DNA of 64,000 nucleotides from Cladocopium goreaui (GCA_947184155.2 CAMXCT020000512.1:82779-146778); one strand, 5' to 3'. Numbered from the stretch's first letter, positions 44,177 through 56,778 are shown. The notes: generated by a model from the letters alone, not told the origin. Made by a program: numbers and translations.

Positions 44177-44595
44177 TCAGCCACTCAGCCGCTCTGCCAG
44201 AGTGGCTGATGCAGCCACTCAGCCACTCTGCCAGAGTGGCTGGAGCAGCCACTCAGCCACTCTGCCACTCTGCCAGAGTGGCTGGAGCAGCCACTCAGCC
44301 ACTCAGCCACTCAGCCATTCTGCCACAGTCGCTGCCAGAGTGGCTGGAGCAGCTAGTCAGTCACTGCCAGAGTGGAGCAGCCACTCAGCCACTCTGCCAG
44401 AGTGGCTGATGCAGCCACTCAGCCACTCCAGCCACTGCCACAGTCGCTGCCAGAGTGGCTGGAGCAGCCACTCAGCCACTCAGCCACTCTGCCACAGTCG
44501 CTGGAGCAGCCACTCGGCCACTCAGTCACTCAGAGTGGCTGAGTGGCTGAGTGGCTGCGTCAGCCACTCTGCCAGAGTGGCTGAGTGGCTGATGT
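44160..44595. repeat. CAGCCACTC hairpin minisatellite, expanded, copy 2
   Basis: Same unit design as 1291-1545 but about 180 bp longer, with extra TGCCAGAGTGGCTG-containing hairpin units. It is the largest length difference between the two duplicate copies. Confidence 0.93.
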
Positions 44596-44606
44596 GAAAA
44601 TTTCCG

Positions 44607-45191
44607 CCATTGCGCGTTCAATCCGAATTTACAGAAGCAGTTTCGTATTTGGGGTGGTTACCAGAGAGTGGGGTTCCAAATGATCCTTTCCACAACTCTA
44701 AGCTAGAAAGCTTCATAACGCGAATCAAGGAAGGTGTCAGAGCCATTCATTTGGCCGCAGGATTTCCTCATGAGCTTTGGCCTAGAAGTGTAGAATACTT
44801 CTGCATTGCCAAGAGTGTCACATCATTGGCATCTATCTATCAAAATGAAACAGATGAATCGAAGCGCAACAAGCAAGGATGGAACTCATACGAAGCCGCC
44901 AACAACGGTGACCCATTTGAGGGTCTTTGGGTGCCTGGGTGCTTTGATTTACTACAAACCTCTCCCAAACATTTGGACAAGCTTGCATTTGAAGCTAGGA
45001 CTGTTCCTGGTTTATTTGTAGGATGGAGACTTGATTCTGGGTACAAACGCAAGAAAATCCATCTCGTGCTTGACTATGAAAGTGTTAGGTTGAATGCCAA
45101 AGGCTGCGGAAGGCCTATCCAAGTTCATGCATCCTTTGCTTTCCCATTGTTCAATGCTGCCAAAAGCAAAGTTGGAAGGAGGCTCAGGTGA
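44607..45191 (+). pseudogene. Copia integrase, C-terminal part, copy 2
   Basis: Nearly identical to 1556-2140, with few amino-acid changes (SIHQ to SIYQ, AADN to AANN). FHNSKLESFITRIKEG and GLFVGWRLDSGYK are preserved. The same small frame change near 45,175 separates it from the following methyltransferase-containing frame. The catalytic Asp residues are missing upstream, where the hairpin array begins. Confidence 0.66.
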
Positions 45192-46822
45192 GTTGCCAAA
45201 GATTGCCTTGCCATTTGAGGAAGGTGCCCCAGATCCTATTGTCCGCAAGCGTAGAACGCACGTAACCTTGGATAGGGCAATTCGCTTTGAAAAAACACCT
45301 GGATGTCGTGGATGTGAGAAGGTTGCCGAAGGCGTCCCTCACACAGATGCTTGCCATGAGCGTTTCGGAACATTGTTGGAAAATGAAAAACTCGCTAGAG
45401 CTGCCAAAGAGCACGGTATCTCTGCACCGGAGACTCCAGCACCGAAAACAACATCAGCAGCGCCTAAGACACCTGCAGGACCCATGTTGATTCAGGAAGC
45501 TCTTGATGCAAAAGCCTTCTTCCAGTGTTGCCATGCTGCACCTGGGAAGTTTGATGCTAAGGGACCGGAGCCCAAAGATCCTCAAAAGTTAGGTGATTTC
45601 TGGGAGTATGATGATTCCAAAGCTGCGTGGAAGATGGTTCATCTAAGGCCTAGGAAACGTCTTTATGCCCCTGTTGGAAAAGATTGTCCTTTTGAAGCCA
45701 AAGATGTAACATCCGAAAGGTTAACAGAATGGAAGTGTCATGGAGTAACCTCAGTGCACCGTGACAATTGGCAAGCTCATCCTCACCAAAGAATTTCTTC
45801 CAAGAGTTGGGCGGGATGCACATGGTTTTTCCCATCAAAGCCAATCGGCCCGAAGCAGGGTACCATGAATGCATGCCAAGCAAATGTGTCCAAAGCCAAT
45901 CATCACAGCCAACGCTTTGAGAAGCGGAGTGATTTCTTCATTGCATCAATGAGCAGAGACTATCCCAAGAGTTCAACTGAACTGCGAAGTATCGCAGCAG
46001 GCATTTCTCTGGTCAAACCTCCAAAAGCTAGGAAGATCAGAGGGGACAAAGGTCATACAATGTTTGAATTTTGCTGCTGTGAAGATTCCATGCTTGGAAA
46101 AGTGAACCAGGAACGTGACATGGATCATCTTCGCATCACAAAAGAAGGCAACAATATGGCTGATGATAGAGAGGTTGACAGTTTGATACAGTTGCTATCC
46201 AACTTTCCTGGTTGCGATCTCTGGGCCAGCATCCCTTGTGACCCTTGGAGCGCATGGCAGCAAGTCAACAAATCTCGCTTAGGGAAAAGCTTCGTTCGCA
46301 GGTTGGAAACGTCCAGGCGAAAGTCTAGAAAGATCCTTAAGAATTTCATAAGGTGTGCAGAGAAAGTTTTGGAAAACGGCGGCCATGTGGCTTTTGAGTG
46401 GCCCCGTGGTTGTGCTGGTTGGAATTTGCCAGAGTTGGTACAGTTCCTCGTCAAACGCAACCTTTATGTTGCAGAACCTGATGGCTGCATTAGGACTTGT
46501 CGATAGCGATGGACGCCCACACCTAAAGAAGTGGCGAGTAGTAACCAGCTCATATAGGCTAGCAAGGAACTTGGATGCATACAAATGTGAACATCCTCGT
46601 GACTTCCAACATTCCAGGCTTGAAGGATCAAAGACATCAAAGTCAGCTTTCTGCATGGAAACCATGTGCAGATGTGTCAGTAATTCCTTCTATGTAGAAG
46701 ATGTTCCTCTCATGCCAACAGTCATGTCGAGCCTTGAAGCACAACACCAATCAAACCAGCCAGATCAAGACGATGTTTTTGCTGCGATTCACATGTTGCT
46801 GGGGAGTTGGACGGAATCCTGA
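45094..46822 (+). pseudogene. Copia linker and methyltransferase-like domain, 2-bp deletion, copy 2
   Basis: The first frame (45,094-46,506, 470 codons) matches 2043-3773 through FEFCCCEDSMLG, SIPCDPWS and FEWPRGCAGW. A CA deletion near 46,489 (CTGCATTAGG against CTGCACATTAGG in copy 1) then ends it in a TAG. The remaining C-terminal part (LGLVDSDGRPHLKKWRVVTS) continues in another frame to 46,822. One Cys of the linker patch is Arg here (GCRGCEK), which matters if that patch binds zinc. The methyltransferase-like motifs themselves lie before the lesion. Confidence 0.62.
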
Positions 46823-46905
46823 CAAATGGGACTTGGTCGTATGAAGGAGTCGTTCCAAGATCTGAACTCATGTAGAGAAAGGAACCTTTTCATGTAGGAC
46901 GCATC

Positions 46906-47487
46906 ATGACCATTCTTAGCATAAAGCACTACGAGTCACCAGAATTGAGAAAGTTGAAGGCCAGAATTGTTTTTCGCGGCGACCAGATTAGAGATGGAGA
47001 AGGTGATCTCGCAGTCCTTCTGGATTCAAAGGTTTGTCCTGCAGGCATGTCAGCCATAAATGGTAACTTGGCTTTTGGTGCAATCAAAGTTAGCAAGACC
47101 ACGCAGTCAGGTGTGGTGCGTGCCTATCTGCAATCCTTTTTGGATACCAAAGTGCCTACGTGAGTCGAACTTCCAGTAGAACTAGTTCCAGAAAATTTGC
47201 GTCACATCGTGCGTCCATGTGTTAGGCTGTGGTGCTCACGGTATGGCCATCCCGAAAGTGGCTATCATTGGAATGAACGCTTCAAATCACTAATGACACA
47301 GATAAATGGTGTACACCTGGATGATTTTCCCTCCAACTATTGGTTGCCATCGTATGGAATGTTGCTTAGTCTGTATGTAGACGACATTTTGGTGAGCGGA
47401 CCCGAAGGCAGACATGAGTCCTTTTGGGCGGAACTTCAGAAACATCTTGAGATAGATGAACCGTCTGATGTCAACCGCGTACTATAG
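46906..47487 (+). pseudogene. Copia reverse transcriptase, partial, copy 2
   Basis: Same RT start (RKLKARIVFRGDQIRD) and in-frame TGA (47,161-47,163) as copy 1. After it the frame 47,197-47,487 is longer than in copy 1: it keeps LYVDDILVSG and FWAELQKHLEIDEPSDVN because the T-run near 47,422 has four Ts. RNase H is absent, and the stop comes at the junction with the opposite-strand gag. Confidence 0.72.
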
Positions 47488-47494
47488 GTAGAGG

Positions 47495-49504
47495 CCATGA
47501 ATTTGTCATGGATGGGGTTTCCACCACATGTTCGTTTGAAATGACTGAGTTCATCGAAAATGCATGTTCCATGTATGAAGAGTTGAGCGGAAGAAGCCTC
47601 AAGCCTGCTCCATCGCCACATGTCTCGGAAGGCCGCTGACTCGGATGGGCGTTCGGTCAATTCCAAAGCATGCCAAGCAAAATCAAAACGGTTTCTGAAT
47701 TCCTCCAATGAACGAACATCACTCCCTGATGGCACTTTGAGGTTCAAAAGGTGATTCTGGGTCAAGGCAACCCCTTTATCTTTCTCCATTTTGAACTTCT
47801 CAAATACGGTCCACAACAGATGTCTGCCCTTTGGTTGGCAACCAAGCTTCTGTGCCTCCTCCTGCACTGTTTGCATTGCAAAACGAGTCGCTTTGGAGAG
47901 TTCAAGCAACTTGCTCCCCAAAACTCTATCAAGCAGTGGAGGAGGCAACGAATTAGCTAATTTTGCATTAGGGTTCATGCACTCTTGGGTCCAGGCAACA
48001 CAGGAGTCTTTTCAGTTTTGGCCAACTTGCAAACCACATTGAAAACAAAATTCCTGAAAGGTCTGGCTTCTGCGGTGCTCTTGGGAAGAGATTGGTGTCA
48101 TAATGCTTAACCCTCATCAGCTTTTTCTCTGCTTTGTAAGGGTCACTGGATTGGGCATTGGAAATGACTGCTGACCCTCTTGATGATTGAGGAGAGCTCC
48201 CACCACCCCCATTCCGTAACGCTCCCGAAACGGAAGCCGGTTTTGAACCCTTGCAAGAAGATGATGAAGATGAGCTTGAAGGTGAATTTGGTGGACCTCT
48301 CTCAGCCGGTGGTGATACAACAGTTGCTGCGATTGCTTTATTACTAGTCTGGTGTCCCGTCATGGGCTGCTTGATCAACATTTCTGGATCTTTCCTAGAT
48401 TGAGGCAGTCCTGATTGTGAATCATACCCACTACCCGGTGCCCCTCTAGCGGTGCCTAATGGCAACTCGCTGGCCACTGTAGAATGCAGATCCTGATTCG
48501 GAATCACACTGGTAGAATGTGGCAACAGCAAACGATTTGGACCGGCGGATGCAATGGACAAACCCCTTGAGGGGTGGCTACGGAGAAACTGGTGGACCTT
48601 CACTGGCATTTCGTGGGTCACCTACTCCTACACCCGCGCCATTTGAGTCTATGACTGTGGTGTTCAATGACGTCCTTAAGGAAGAAATGACAACACATTG
48701 ATCATCGACCGGCCTCAACAGTGTCTCAACCAAGCATGGTTGTTCTTCAACCTTCTTGGTCAACATCGAGTTCATATGAACCAGCTCTGAAATCTTCCCT
48801 TCCAACGTTGAAACATGAATCTGCGCTTCCTTTCTCAAATTCATCAGCTCCAATTGAATGCGTTCAAGTTTTTGATGGGCACGGGCAACCTCTTCCCTAG
48901 CTTGATTTCGGATTCCTTCTACTTCTAGCCTAGCTGAATCTACCAGTTGAGAAGCCTGCAATTGGGTCTCAGCTACTTGGGCTTGGGATTCCTTGGAAGC
49001 TTGTGATGCAACCTGCTGAGAAAACTGGATTGCCTCGCTCCGCAAATCATTACGAACTTGCTCAATGTACTGGAATGCTTCTGCCTGGACCTCATTCCTA
49101 GGTCCCACTATGGCTTCATTTGCCTGAGCTAAAACAAGAAGATCCAAAGTTAAATGAAGTTCATTCCTAGTTTGATGAGTATTCTGCACAAAAGTCTGAT
49201 GTGTCTGAGATTGCGATGCATCTGGCACAGCCCCCGAAGGAGATTGGTTAGGCACTTCATTTGTTGGAGTGCTACCTCCCTGAAGGAAATTGGATAGGGT
49301 TTCGGGACTTTGAACTGGACTCTGAACCGGACTTAGTGCTCTTGGTCTCTGGATCATAGCCCTAATTTCTGGTGAAGAACTTGAAATGGACACAGTAGAG
49401 CTTCCTTGTTCCGCCCTCACTTGGGATGCAGGCACAATGGCTCCCCTATCCGATCTAGATCTTACCTCACTAGAGTCTGATGGTGATTCATTTAGATTCG
49501 GCAT
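47495..49504 (-). pseudogene. Copia gag-like protein with coiled coil, copy 2
   Basis: Same three-part gag as 4434-6441. The N-terminal coiled-coil frame is 49,504-48,578, the Ser-rich linker frame 48,621-47,968 and the capsid-like frame 47,978-47,495. Here the linker frame is longer (217 codons, with HPSRGLSIASAGPNRLLLPH), because 7 bp missing from copy 1 are present. Only one shared frame change near 48,600 and a stop near 47,970 separate the parts. This copy is the better guide to the ancestral protein. Confidence 0.6.
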
Positions 49505-49702
49505 TGCTCAGTTGGCTGGGCAATGCACAAACTCTCCCACCCTGCAAGGGTTAAACCCTTTTTCTTTTCACTTCACACAGTCCAATCTGAACACAACCAC
49601 TCTTCAATGGTCTCGAAGGAGTCTTCAAAGTAACTCACTGATCGATGGCCTGGTGCAAATGGTCTACGCAGAACTTCACGTGAATTGTCTCAATGTATTA
49701 AT

Positions 49703-50673
49703 GAAAAGGACCTGCACTCTTCAAGATACCGCGCTTTGTCATCGATAAAAAGAATCTGCTTGTGATCCAAATCAAGTTGCCGAATGAAGTCCCGAAGCAC
49801 ACCAGCCTTCCCTCGTTCCCACGATCTCGCCTTGTAATCAAGACAAATGAGAAGCTGCAATCTGTTGCGTTCAAGAACTCAATGACTTCGTTCACCCTCC
49901 GGTCTGTGTCGACCTAAAAAAGAATTGCAACGAACAACGACTTGTTCAAAGTTTCTCCCAACCGAACCGTCTTCACAACAGTGTCAACACACTCCTGCGG
50001 AGTACGAACAAAAAAATGAGCGTCGCCTGTCCGGCTTCTATTGAATACTTGGTGCCAGTCGATAAACAAGAACTTAGATGCCCTTGTGACTCCTCGTAAA
50101 TCCAGATCATCGATCCACCTAACGAAAGATAAACTCAGGATCGGGTGTCCACAATAACCAAGTGCCACCAGCTCCGGGCCTGGATGACAAATTGAAGGTT
50201 TTGGGATGATCTTCCAATCGAAATCTTACTAATCGGGATGACGAAGCAGTTGACTGATGCTGTGCCTCGTACTCCTGCTGAATCACTGGCTTACGGAAAG
50301 TCGCTCGACCAAGCTGGGACTCGTCAAGGATGTGTGGGTACGAATTGGACTAAAAGCCTTGTTGCAAACCTCCACGGATGAATGCAGCCTTTTGACTGTA
50401 TCCTCTTCGGCCACCTCTCCCAAAATCGATTAAATCCCAGAGAATTGAATTGATGTCAGAATATGCAGAGTGTTGCACAAAAGTGCCAGAGATGTTGTCG
50501 ACAAAGCCCACAGCCTTGCGGCTGGTATCCACGAGAACACGACGCCACAACATAAATGGCAATGCAGCAGTGCGAGCACCCTTTTGTCGGACACTTGAGC
50601 CAAACCCGGTTGTTGGAATATATGTGCTACCCCAACCCAGGCTGGCAGGTCTTGAAACATGATGCAAGCTCAA
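49703..50673 (-). pseudogene. Broken ORF with HAD-like motifs, copy 2
   Basis: Indistinguishable by eye from 6640-7610: LFIDWHQVF (motif I-like), FVLIT, GKAGVLRDF and ILFIDDKAR (motif IV-like) are in the same order with the same stops and frame changes. All lesions therefore predate the duplication. Identity as a HAD-fold protein is motif-based inference. Confidence 0.38.
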
Positions 50674-50794
50674 TAGATGTGTGTTAACAACATCTTAGGT
50701 ATAAACATAGCTCACTATTAGGTTACGGGTGGTGCGTCATGGCATCTCACCCTCAGGTTGGTAAATTGGTCAAACCACCTGTATTTCTTCTTCT

Positions 50795-51165
50795 TAGATA
50801 GTAGATAGATACAGAGATAGAAAGATAGTCAGACAGATGACAAACCGATAGATAGACAGATCATTAGATAGACACGTAGATGTTAAACAAACAGACAGAT
50901 AGGTGGGAGAGAGATGAACAGATAAATAGATAGACAGCTAGACAGACAGACAGACAGATAGGTAGATAGATAGGTAGTTAGACAGATACATAGAAAGACA
51001 GAAAGATAGAAAGATAGATAGAAAGACAGCTTGATAGATACACGATAGATCCAAAGACAAATAGATAGACAACTAGATAGATACAGAGGCAGATAGTTAG
51101 CAAGTTAGATAGATACATAGACAGACAGATTGACAGATAGACAAAAAAAACAGATAGCTAGAGAG
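50795..51165. repeat. Degenerate TAGA/CAGA microsatellite, copy 2
   Basis: Counterpart of 7,735-8,100; differs by one A in an A-run near 51,143. Confidence 0.92.
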
Positions 51166-51169
51166 AAAG

Positions 51170-52635
51170 ATAAGCCGACACCACCCCCACCCTTCGATCC
51201 ATCAGTGGGTTCGCTCTGCCAGCCATCAATCGCAACAACTCACCTCTCCTATAGTTTCCTATCTGAAACTTCCACCACCGCCTTGTGCGCTACTACTGGT
51301 ACTTCACCTAAGACTGGACTTGTTAGTTGCACTAAGACTTGACTCTGTTTTGACTCAAGACTGGGCCTGCTATGTGCTTGCCTTGGAATACTTGACTCAG
51401 ACTGAATGCTTGACTTACAACTCTAACGCTCCACTATTAGCATTTATAACCAAATGGCTATGGGTCAAAACCCTGGTACCCTGGTGAACACCAAAATGGC
51501 TGGCAAACGGGAGTTCACACCCCAACATATTTCATTTGTAGGTTTTGACCATTCATTCCAAAATTCTAGGAAAAATAGATCTCGAGACGACCCTCTCATG
51601 GAATGATGTATGGGGTTCTCATAGGCAAAACGGTGCGCCAGAACGTAGAATCGTGAACTGCAGAAATGCGTCGGTTCTGCCTGAAAACTTTGCAATGACC
51701 GTGCATATCTCATTGTATACAAATGTCCTCTCAACATGTGCTTGAAAATGCCTTTTATCGGATTGAATTCGCACAGCCAAAAAGGGCGCGTGACCGTCGT
51801 GAAGAAAATGCCTATGTACTGTACCGCAAGACCGAAGATTGCACCGCAGAATGGATCAGCCGAACATGTGCAAGTGCCCGGGAACAGCGACCTATCCAAC
51901 CTTGCATGCCGGGGAGCAATGGATCAGCCGCGTTGCGCCAATCGAGACGTGAGAATCACTCCCACCAATGAAGCTCCACAATGTAGAAGCCAGAACTCCG
52001 GGTTCAAGTGCCTATCAGTTGCTACCAGAATCTGGATACTGATCATCTCAAACGCAAAGAGCGGGAGACCTTTTGACATGTTTTGAACTGTTCCAACGGC
52101 ACCTAACCAACTTGCCAAGGTTCTACAAAGTTGTTCAAGATGACTGCATATGACTGCAGATTCATACTAAAATGCCCCGCTGCAAGATGTCTCAACGACG
52201 ACCACAAAACAAAAATGAGTATACACATGCACATCAAAAAATGATTAATATATATATATATTTACATATATATACATGTAACAAATTAAAACTGAAATAT
52301 CATATATTGAATATACAACAAAAGTGTGTATATATATATATATATTAAGATGTATTACATATAACATTGTACTGGTATAAGAATAAAACTATGTAAATAT
52401 ATATATATGAAAGGACTGTTGTGAGCGGCAGAATCCACAAGTTTTGGGGAAGAACAGTTTCATCAGAATAGTTTCCTACTACTTGCCCTCACAAGAGTCG
52501 TTTCTGACACATGTCATGGCACCAAGTAATTACACTACATCAATCATCTGCCTACATCTGCCCTACATCTGTCCAATTGCACACATCTGTTTCCAACATC
52601 TGCCTTCACTTCTCTGCATTGACTGCACAGATTAA
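51170..52635. other. No supported gene, copy 2 of 8,110-9,570
   Basis: Same non-coding content, including ATAT runs at about 52,245-52,410. Nothing recognised. Confidence 0.6.
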
Positions 52636-52638
52636 TCC

Positions 52639-52658
52639 AGATTAATCATGATTAATCT
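52639..52658. repeat. Perfect 20-bp palindrome, copy 2
   Basis: AGATTAATCATGATTAATCT, identical to 9,577-9,596, directly before the composite minisatellite. Confidence 0.9.
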
Positions 52659-52659
52659 A

Positions 52660-53300
52660 GAACCAAAAAATTAAGCTTCGGTGGTATCCCCAACAGCCGC
52701 AACGCTTTATTTTCACAAATCTTTCTGAAACGTGCTGCGAAGCCAAGCGCTAGAAACACCTCAGCTGGGTTTCTGTGAGTTAAATGGCCGCAAATCCTGT
52801 TGAACCTGACCTGGCTCTGCACCAAAGCCTCCCAGACGTAGCTCCAGAACCTTCTCCGGAACCCTGTTGAACCTGACCTGGCTCTGCACCAACGCCTCCC
52901 GGAACCTTCTCCGAAACCTTCTCCAGAACCCTGTTGAACCTGACCTGGCTCTGCACCAAAGCCTCCCACGCCTTCACCGGAACCTTCTCCGGAGCCCTGT
53001 TGAACCTGACCTGGCTCTGCACCAAAGCAGACCCGGAACCTTTGGAACCTTTTCCGGAACCCTGTTGAACCTGACCTGGCTCTGCACCAAAGCCTCCCGG
53101 AACCTTCTCCGGAACCTTTTCCGGAACCCTGTTGAACCTAACCTGGCTCTGCACCAAAGCCTCACACACCTTCTCGGGAACCTTCTCCGGAACCTGACCT
53201 GGCTCTGCACCAAAGCAGACCCGGAACCTTCGGAACCTTTTCCGGAACCTGCACCAAAGCCTCCCGGAACCTTCTCCGGAACCTTCTCCGGAACCCTGCT
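52660..53300. repeat. Composite minisatellite element, copy 2
   Basis: Same head and 64-69 bp units as 9,598-10,230. It has small indels, for example CCCCAACAGCC here against CCCCACAGCC, and an extra ACCTTTTCCGGA near 53,235. At that head position it agrees with the inverted relative at 15.8 kb. Confidence 0.88.
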
Positions 53301-53700
53301 GGCTTGCTGGCTTGCTGGCTTGCTTTGCCTTGCCTTGCCTTGCCTTGCCTTGCCTTGCCTTGCCTTGCCTTGCTTGCTTGCTTGCTGCCTTGCTGCCTTG
53401 CAGCTACAGGCCCCAGCCATCTGTTTTTAAGGGCGTTCAAGACTGCCGTTTGCCCGCCTTCAAACCCCTCAAACCCCTCAAACCCTTCCGCAGGCCTTTC
53501 CAAGGCAACTCTCGCAGCTTCCCGCGCGCCTTTCCATGGCAACTCTCGCAGCTACACGCCCCAGACAATGCTTCAAACCCTTACGCAGGCCTTTCCAAGG
53601 CAACTGTGTTCTTTGCCCGCCTTCAAACCCATCAAACCCCTCAAACCCTTCCGCAAGCCTTTCCAAGGCAACACTTGCAGCTTCCCGCAGCTTTCCAAGC
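53301..53700. repeat. GCTTGCTG/CCTTG and GGCCTTTCCAAGG repeats, copy 2
   Basis: Counterpart of 10,231-10,640, with different CCTTG unit number and one shortened spacer. Confidence 0.85.
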
Positions 53701-53726
53701 AACTCTCGGCTACAAGAGCCTGTGAT

Positions 53727-56700
53727 TCACCGTTTCTCATGGGCTTTCTGTTCTGGCACGTGCCATTTACTTTTCTTGCATGATTTCCCAGCGGGCGTGT
53801 CATGCTTGACGTGAATCTCCCCGAACGAACGGGATGACCACGCAACAGTTTGACACACCGGGCACGAGTGGGCATGGCGCCGCGTCTCTCTGCTGACACG
53901 GCCCTCCTTCACATAAAATTGGTTCCCGCACACGCTCCTATGGTCTATTTGCCCCGTTTTGGTGTTACTTAAACTCTCCCCGTTGCAAAATGGGCACATG
54001 TAAACGTAAGCTTTTGCCACTCTGCTGACTTGGCCTTCCTTCACATAAAATTTGTTGCCGCACACGCTTCTATGGTCTATTTGCCCCGGTTTGGTGTTAC
54101 TTAAACTCTCCTTGTTGCAAAATAGGCACATGTAAACGTAAGTTTTTGCGACTATGCGTTCGTCCTTCACGCGAAATTTGTTCCCGCACCTGCAGAAATG
54201 ATCTACTTGACCTGTACGCACCGTACTAGTCACTCATTCACGACACTGCGGACACGTGTATTCGCACAACTTTCTTTTCTGCGTTGCTTTTCCTTCCTTT
54301 GCTGGCACCGTCGCCTTGTCGCTGGGCTTGGCGCCTTCCTTCTCTTTAGCTTGCAAGTCTGGCTGCCCTTCCCGGGCCTCGTCTGTTCCGTCTTTGCGTT
54401 GCTTTGCTCTCCGCTCTGCTTCCTGTGTTTCGGCGTTGTCCACGTCTCGTTTCCGTTTTTCTTCTGCGATCGCATCCTAGACATCCGCGACGGGCATGTC
54501 TGTTCCATCGTCTTGTCTGCGCTGTGTTGCCTTCGGCTCTGCTTCCTTCGTTTGCCCGGCGTCCTGTTCTCTATTCCGTTTTCTTGTCGCGATGGCAGCC
54601 CAGACATCAGCGATGGCACGTGCCTTTGTCTCTTGCGCCGCCCTCACCGCTACTTTCGCCTGAGTTGCAGCTACCCGTTGCACCGCTTTGCTGATGCTCC
54701 TCCGGGGAATGGGGCATTTCGAGCAGTTGCTGCAGACTTGGTCACCATTACAAGAACGATGCAGCGCCAGCCATGATTCAAAAGCGCAGGCTGCTTGCTG
54801 TACCTTGCATACCCTGCATTGCCACCAGCCCCAGGCTTTACGCGAACAATCCACACACACTCTACCGCCATTGCGTGCCCGTCGCCACGCCGCGGCAGAA
54901 AATTTAGTTTCGTCCTTGCGCGTCTTGCAGACACTACAGAATTGCGTTTGCTCGCACGTCTTACAAATAAGATAAAATGTGGCTTGTGGCCTTGCATGTT
55001 TTGCCATGAATGCATCCTCCTGTTTCCAGGCCGTGCAGGCCATGCATTGCCAGGGCTGTTGTGCTTCAACGTGCCGACGAATGCATTCCTTGCATACTCT
55101 TCCCGCATCTGCACGTTTCCATCGACCAGCCGTGAATGCAGAAGCCGGCTTTGATTCATTACATTCTTTGCATTGCCTTTCGTCTCGGTATTTCGCTCGC
55201 AGGGCGCTCTAATCAATTTTTTCACCACCCCAGAACCGCAACAGCAATTCTCGCCCTACTTTTGCGCCTTTTCGAAACGGTGCTGCAGGGAACAGTCTGT
55301 ACACAAACACACCATGCCTGTCCTGGACACGCGTTTTCGCAATGTAAGCAGCAATGGGTCGCCTGGGTCGCCATTGTGCATGGCCATGACAACGCCTTCT
55401 TTGCAAGTTTGCCCTTGGGCTGCGTGCGCGGTCGTGGCAAACCCTGAAGCCAATGGAAACTGCTTCCGTGTGACACGGAGTACTGGCCGCCTGCGCCCCT
55501 TGTCCAAATACCACGGTTTCTTTTGCGGCGCGACGGGAAAAACGGTGTCTTCATCAATCCCCTCGACACGCCAGGTGGTCTTGGTCTTGAACCGGACCAG
55601 GATACACGCGGGCAACTCGTTCCAAATCTGCGTCTCTTCTTGACTGGCCCCTCCGACGGCATCGGCCGGCCAAACCCAGCCAACAATCTCCCCAGCACAC
55701 CCACGTAAAATTCCACGGCTGCGATCCAAGTGATCTGCGGCAGACACTGGCATACCAAGGCACAGTGGCAAAACAACGTACAAGGACCCACAGTCCTCAT
55801 CGTGTCGCTGCAGCCATGTCAATTTTCCTTTGCCCAGATCGGGCTTTTCACGCAAAGTTATGCTTGATATTCTCTCATTTTGCGTAGCGCAGCACCTGTC
55901 CTGTTTCTGCGGCCCAAGCTTTTGCGCGCAATTTATTCACCTGATACTTCACGGCATTTGTGGCGAAAATAGCTTTTGCACCGGCAAACATGGGGGATGC
56001 CTCGGCGGCACTGTCTGCAACTCTGGCCTTGGAGCGGCGCTCGTTGGTGCACACGTCGCATTCGGAACGCAAGATTGCCTCTGGCGCTGCTTTTTCTCGG
56101 AGCAACTTTTGGCACGTGGCCTGGTTGCACTCTAGTCTCTGCCCGTTCCAGCTGCCAGGTACGGGCGTGGCAAAGCCATGCAAGAATGCGTGGTTCGTCT
56201 CGTATAACGCGCCGTTTCGTACTTCGTTTGTAGACTCCGCAACCAGATATCCTGGGTGCGCTCGCAAATCACCAGTTCTGTCACGCCATGGATTCCGTCC
56301 GGGGACCCGCCCCAGACCAACTCTTGCCCGCGGATGGTATGGACTACTTTCTTCGTTTTGCACTGCATCAACCATTCCCATGGGACATCTCCCAAAAAAG
56401 TTCCACGTGGCGGTGGCAGCTGCCACATATCACCTGCCAGAATATCGTTTAACCCTCCAAAAGGACGGGCATATGCCGCATCCTTTGCGTACTTGCTTTG
56501 GGCGAGATCGCGGACCAACTCTCGCTCAGCGCTAACCATGCTGATCTCATCAATGCGCAATCCTGTAGGAGCGAGATAATATGACGCAACACTGTAGGAG
56601 CGAGAAATGACGGATGAGTCAAAAAATTGAACGTGGCCAACCCCAAAAATAAGTAGATTATAGTCGACCCATGCCAGTCTATTCTTCCTTTTAACTTGGA

Positions 56701-56761
56701 CCCTTGGTTTAGGCCCACACCAGAGCCACCTGTGGAATGATCTGAACCTGACCCACTGCAC
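53727..56761 (-). pseudogene. Pif1-like helicase with Stc1-like and zinc-ribbon tail, copy 2
   Basis: Same gene remnant as 10,666-13,722: Walker B, GDMWQLPPP, ATTAHAAQGQT, the Cys-pair tail and three CGNKFYVKEG zinc ribbons. It differs in informative ways. It lacks 18 bp before Walker B (RIDEISMVS replaces WRWLIIDEISMVS). It has a TAG at about 55,209 where copy 1 has the Trp codon of EKIDWSAL. It retains 2 bp near 54,714, so the tail frame stays open from 55,043 to 54,477 through CSNCSKCPIPRR. The lesions of the two copies are partly complementary. The N-terminal Walker A region is missing in both. Confidence 0.68.
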
Positions 56762-56778
56762 AGGTGAGAATCACCTTG

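Larger units (their letters stand above)
44607..47490 (+). mobile_element. Copia-type pol fragment with methyltransferase-like domain, copy 2
   Basis: Same content and borders as 1556-4440: integrase C-terminus, linker, methyltransferase-like domain and partial RT. At the tail-to-tail junction it retains 8 bp absent from copy 1. Confidence 0.8.
42871..56778. repeat. Segmental duplication, copy 2
   Basis: Direct-orientation partner of 1-13,728. The homologous left edge cannot be placed, because copy 1 starts before the window. The right edge is at the CTAT microsatellite (56,779). Offset drifts from 42,870 to about 43,063 through small indels and a longer CAGCCACTC array. Confidence 0.93.
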
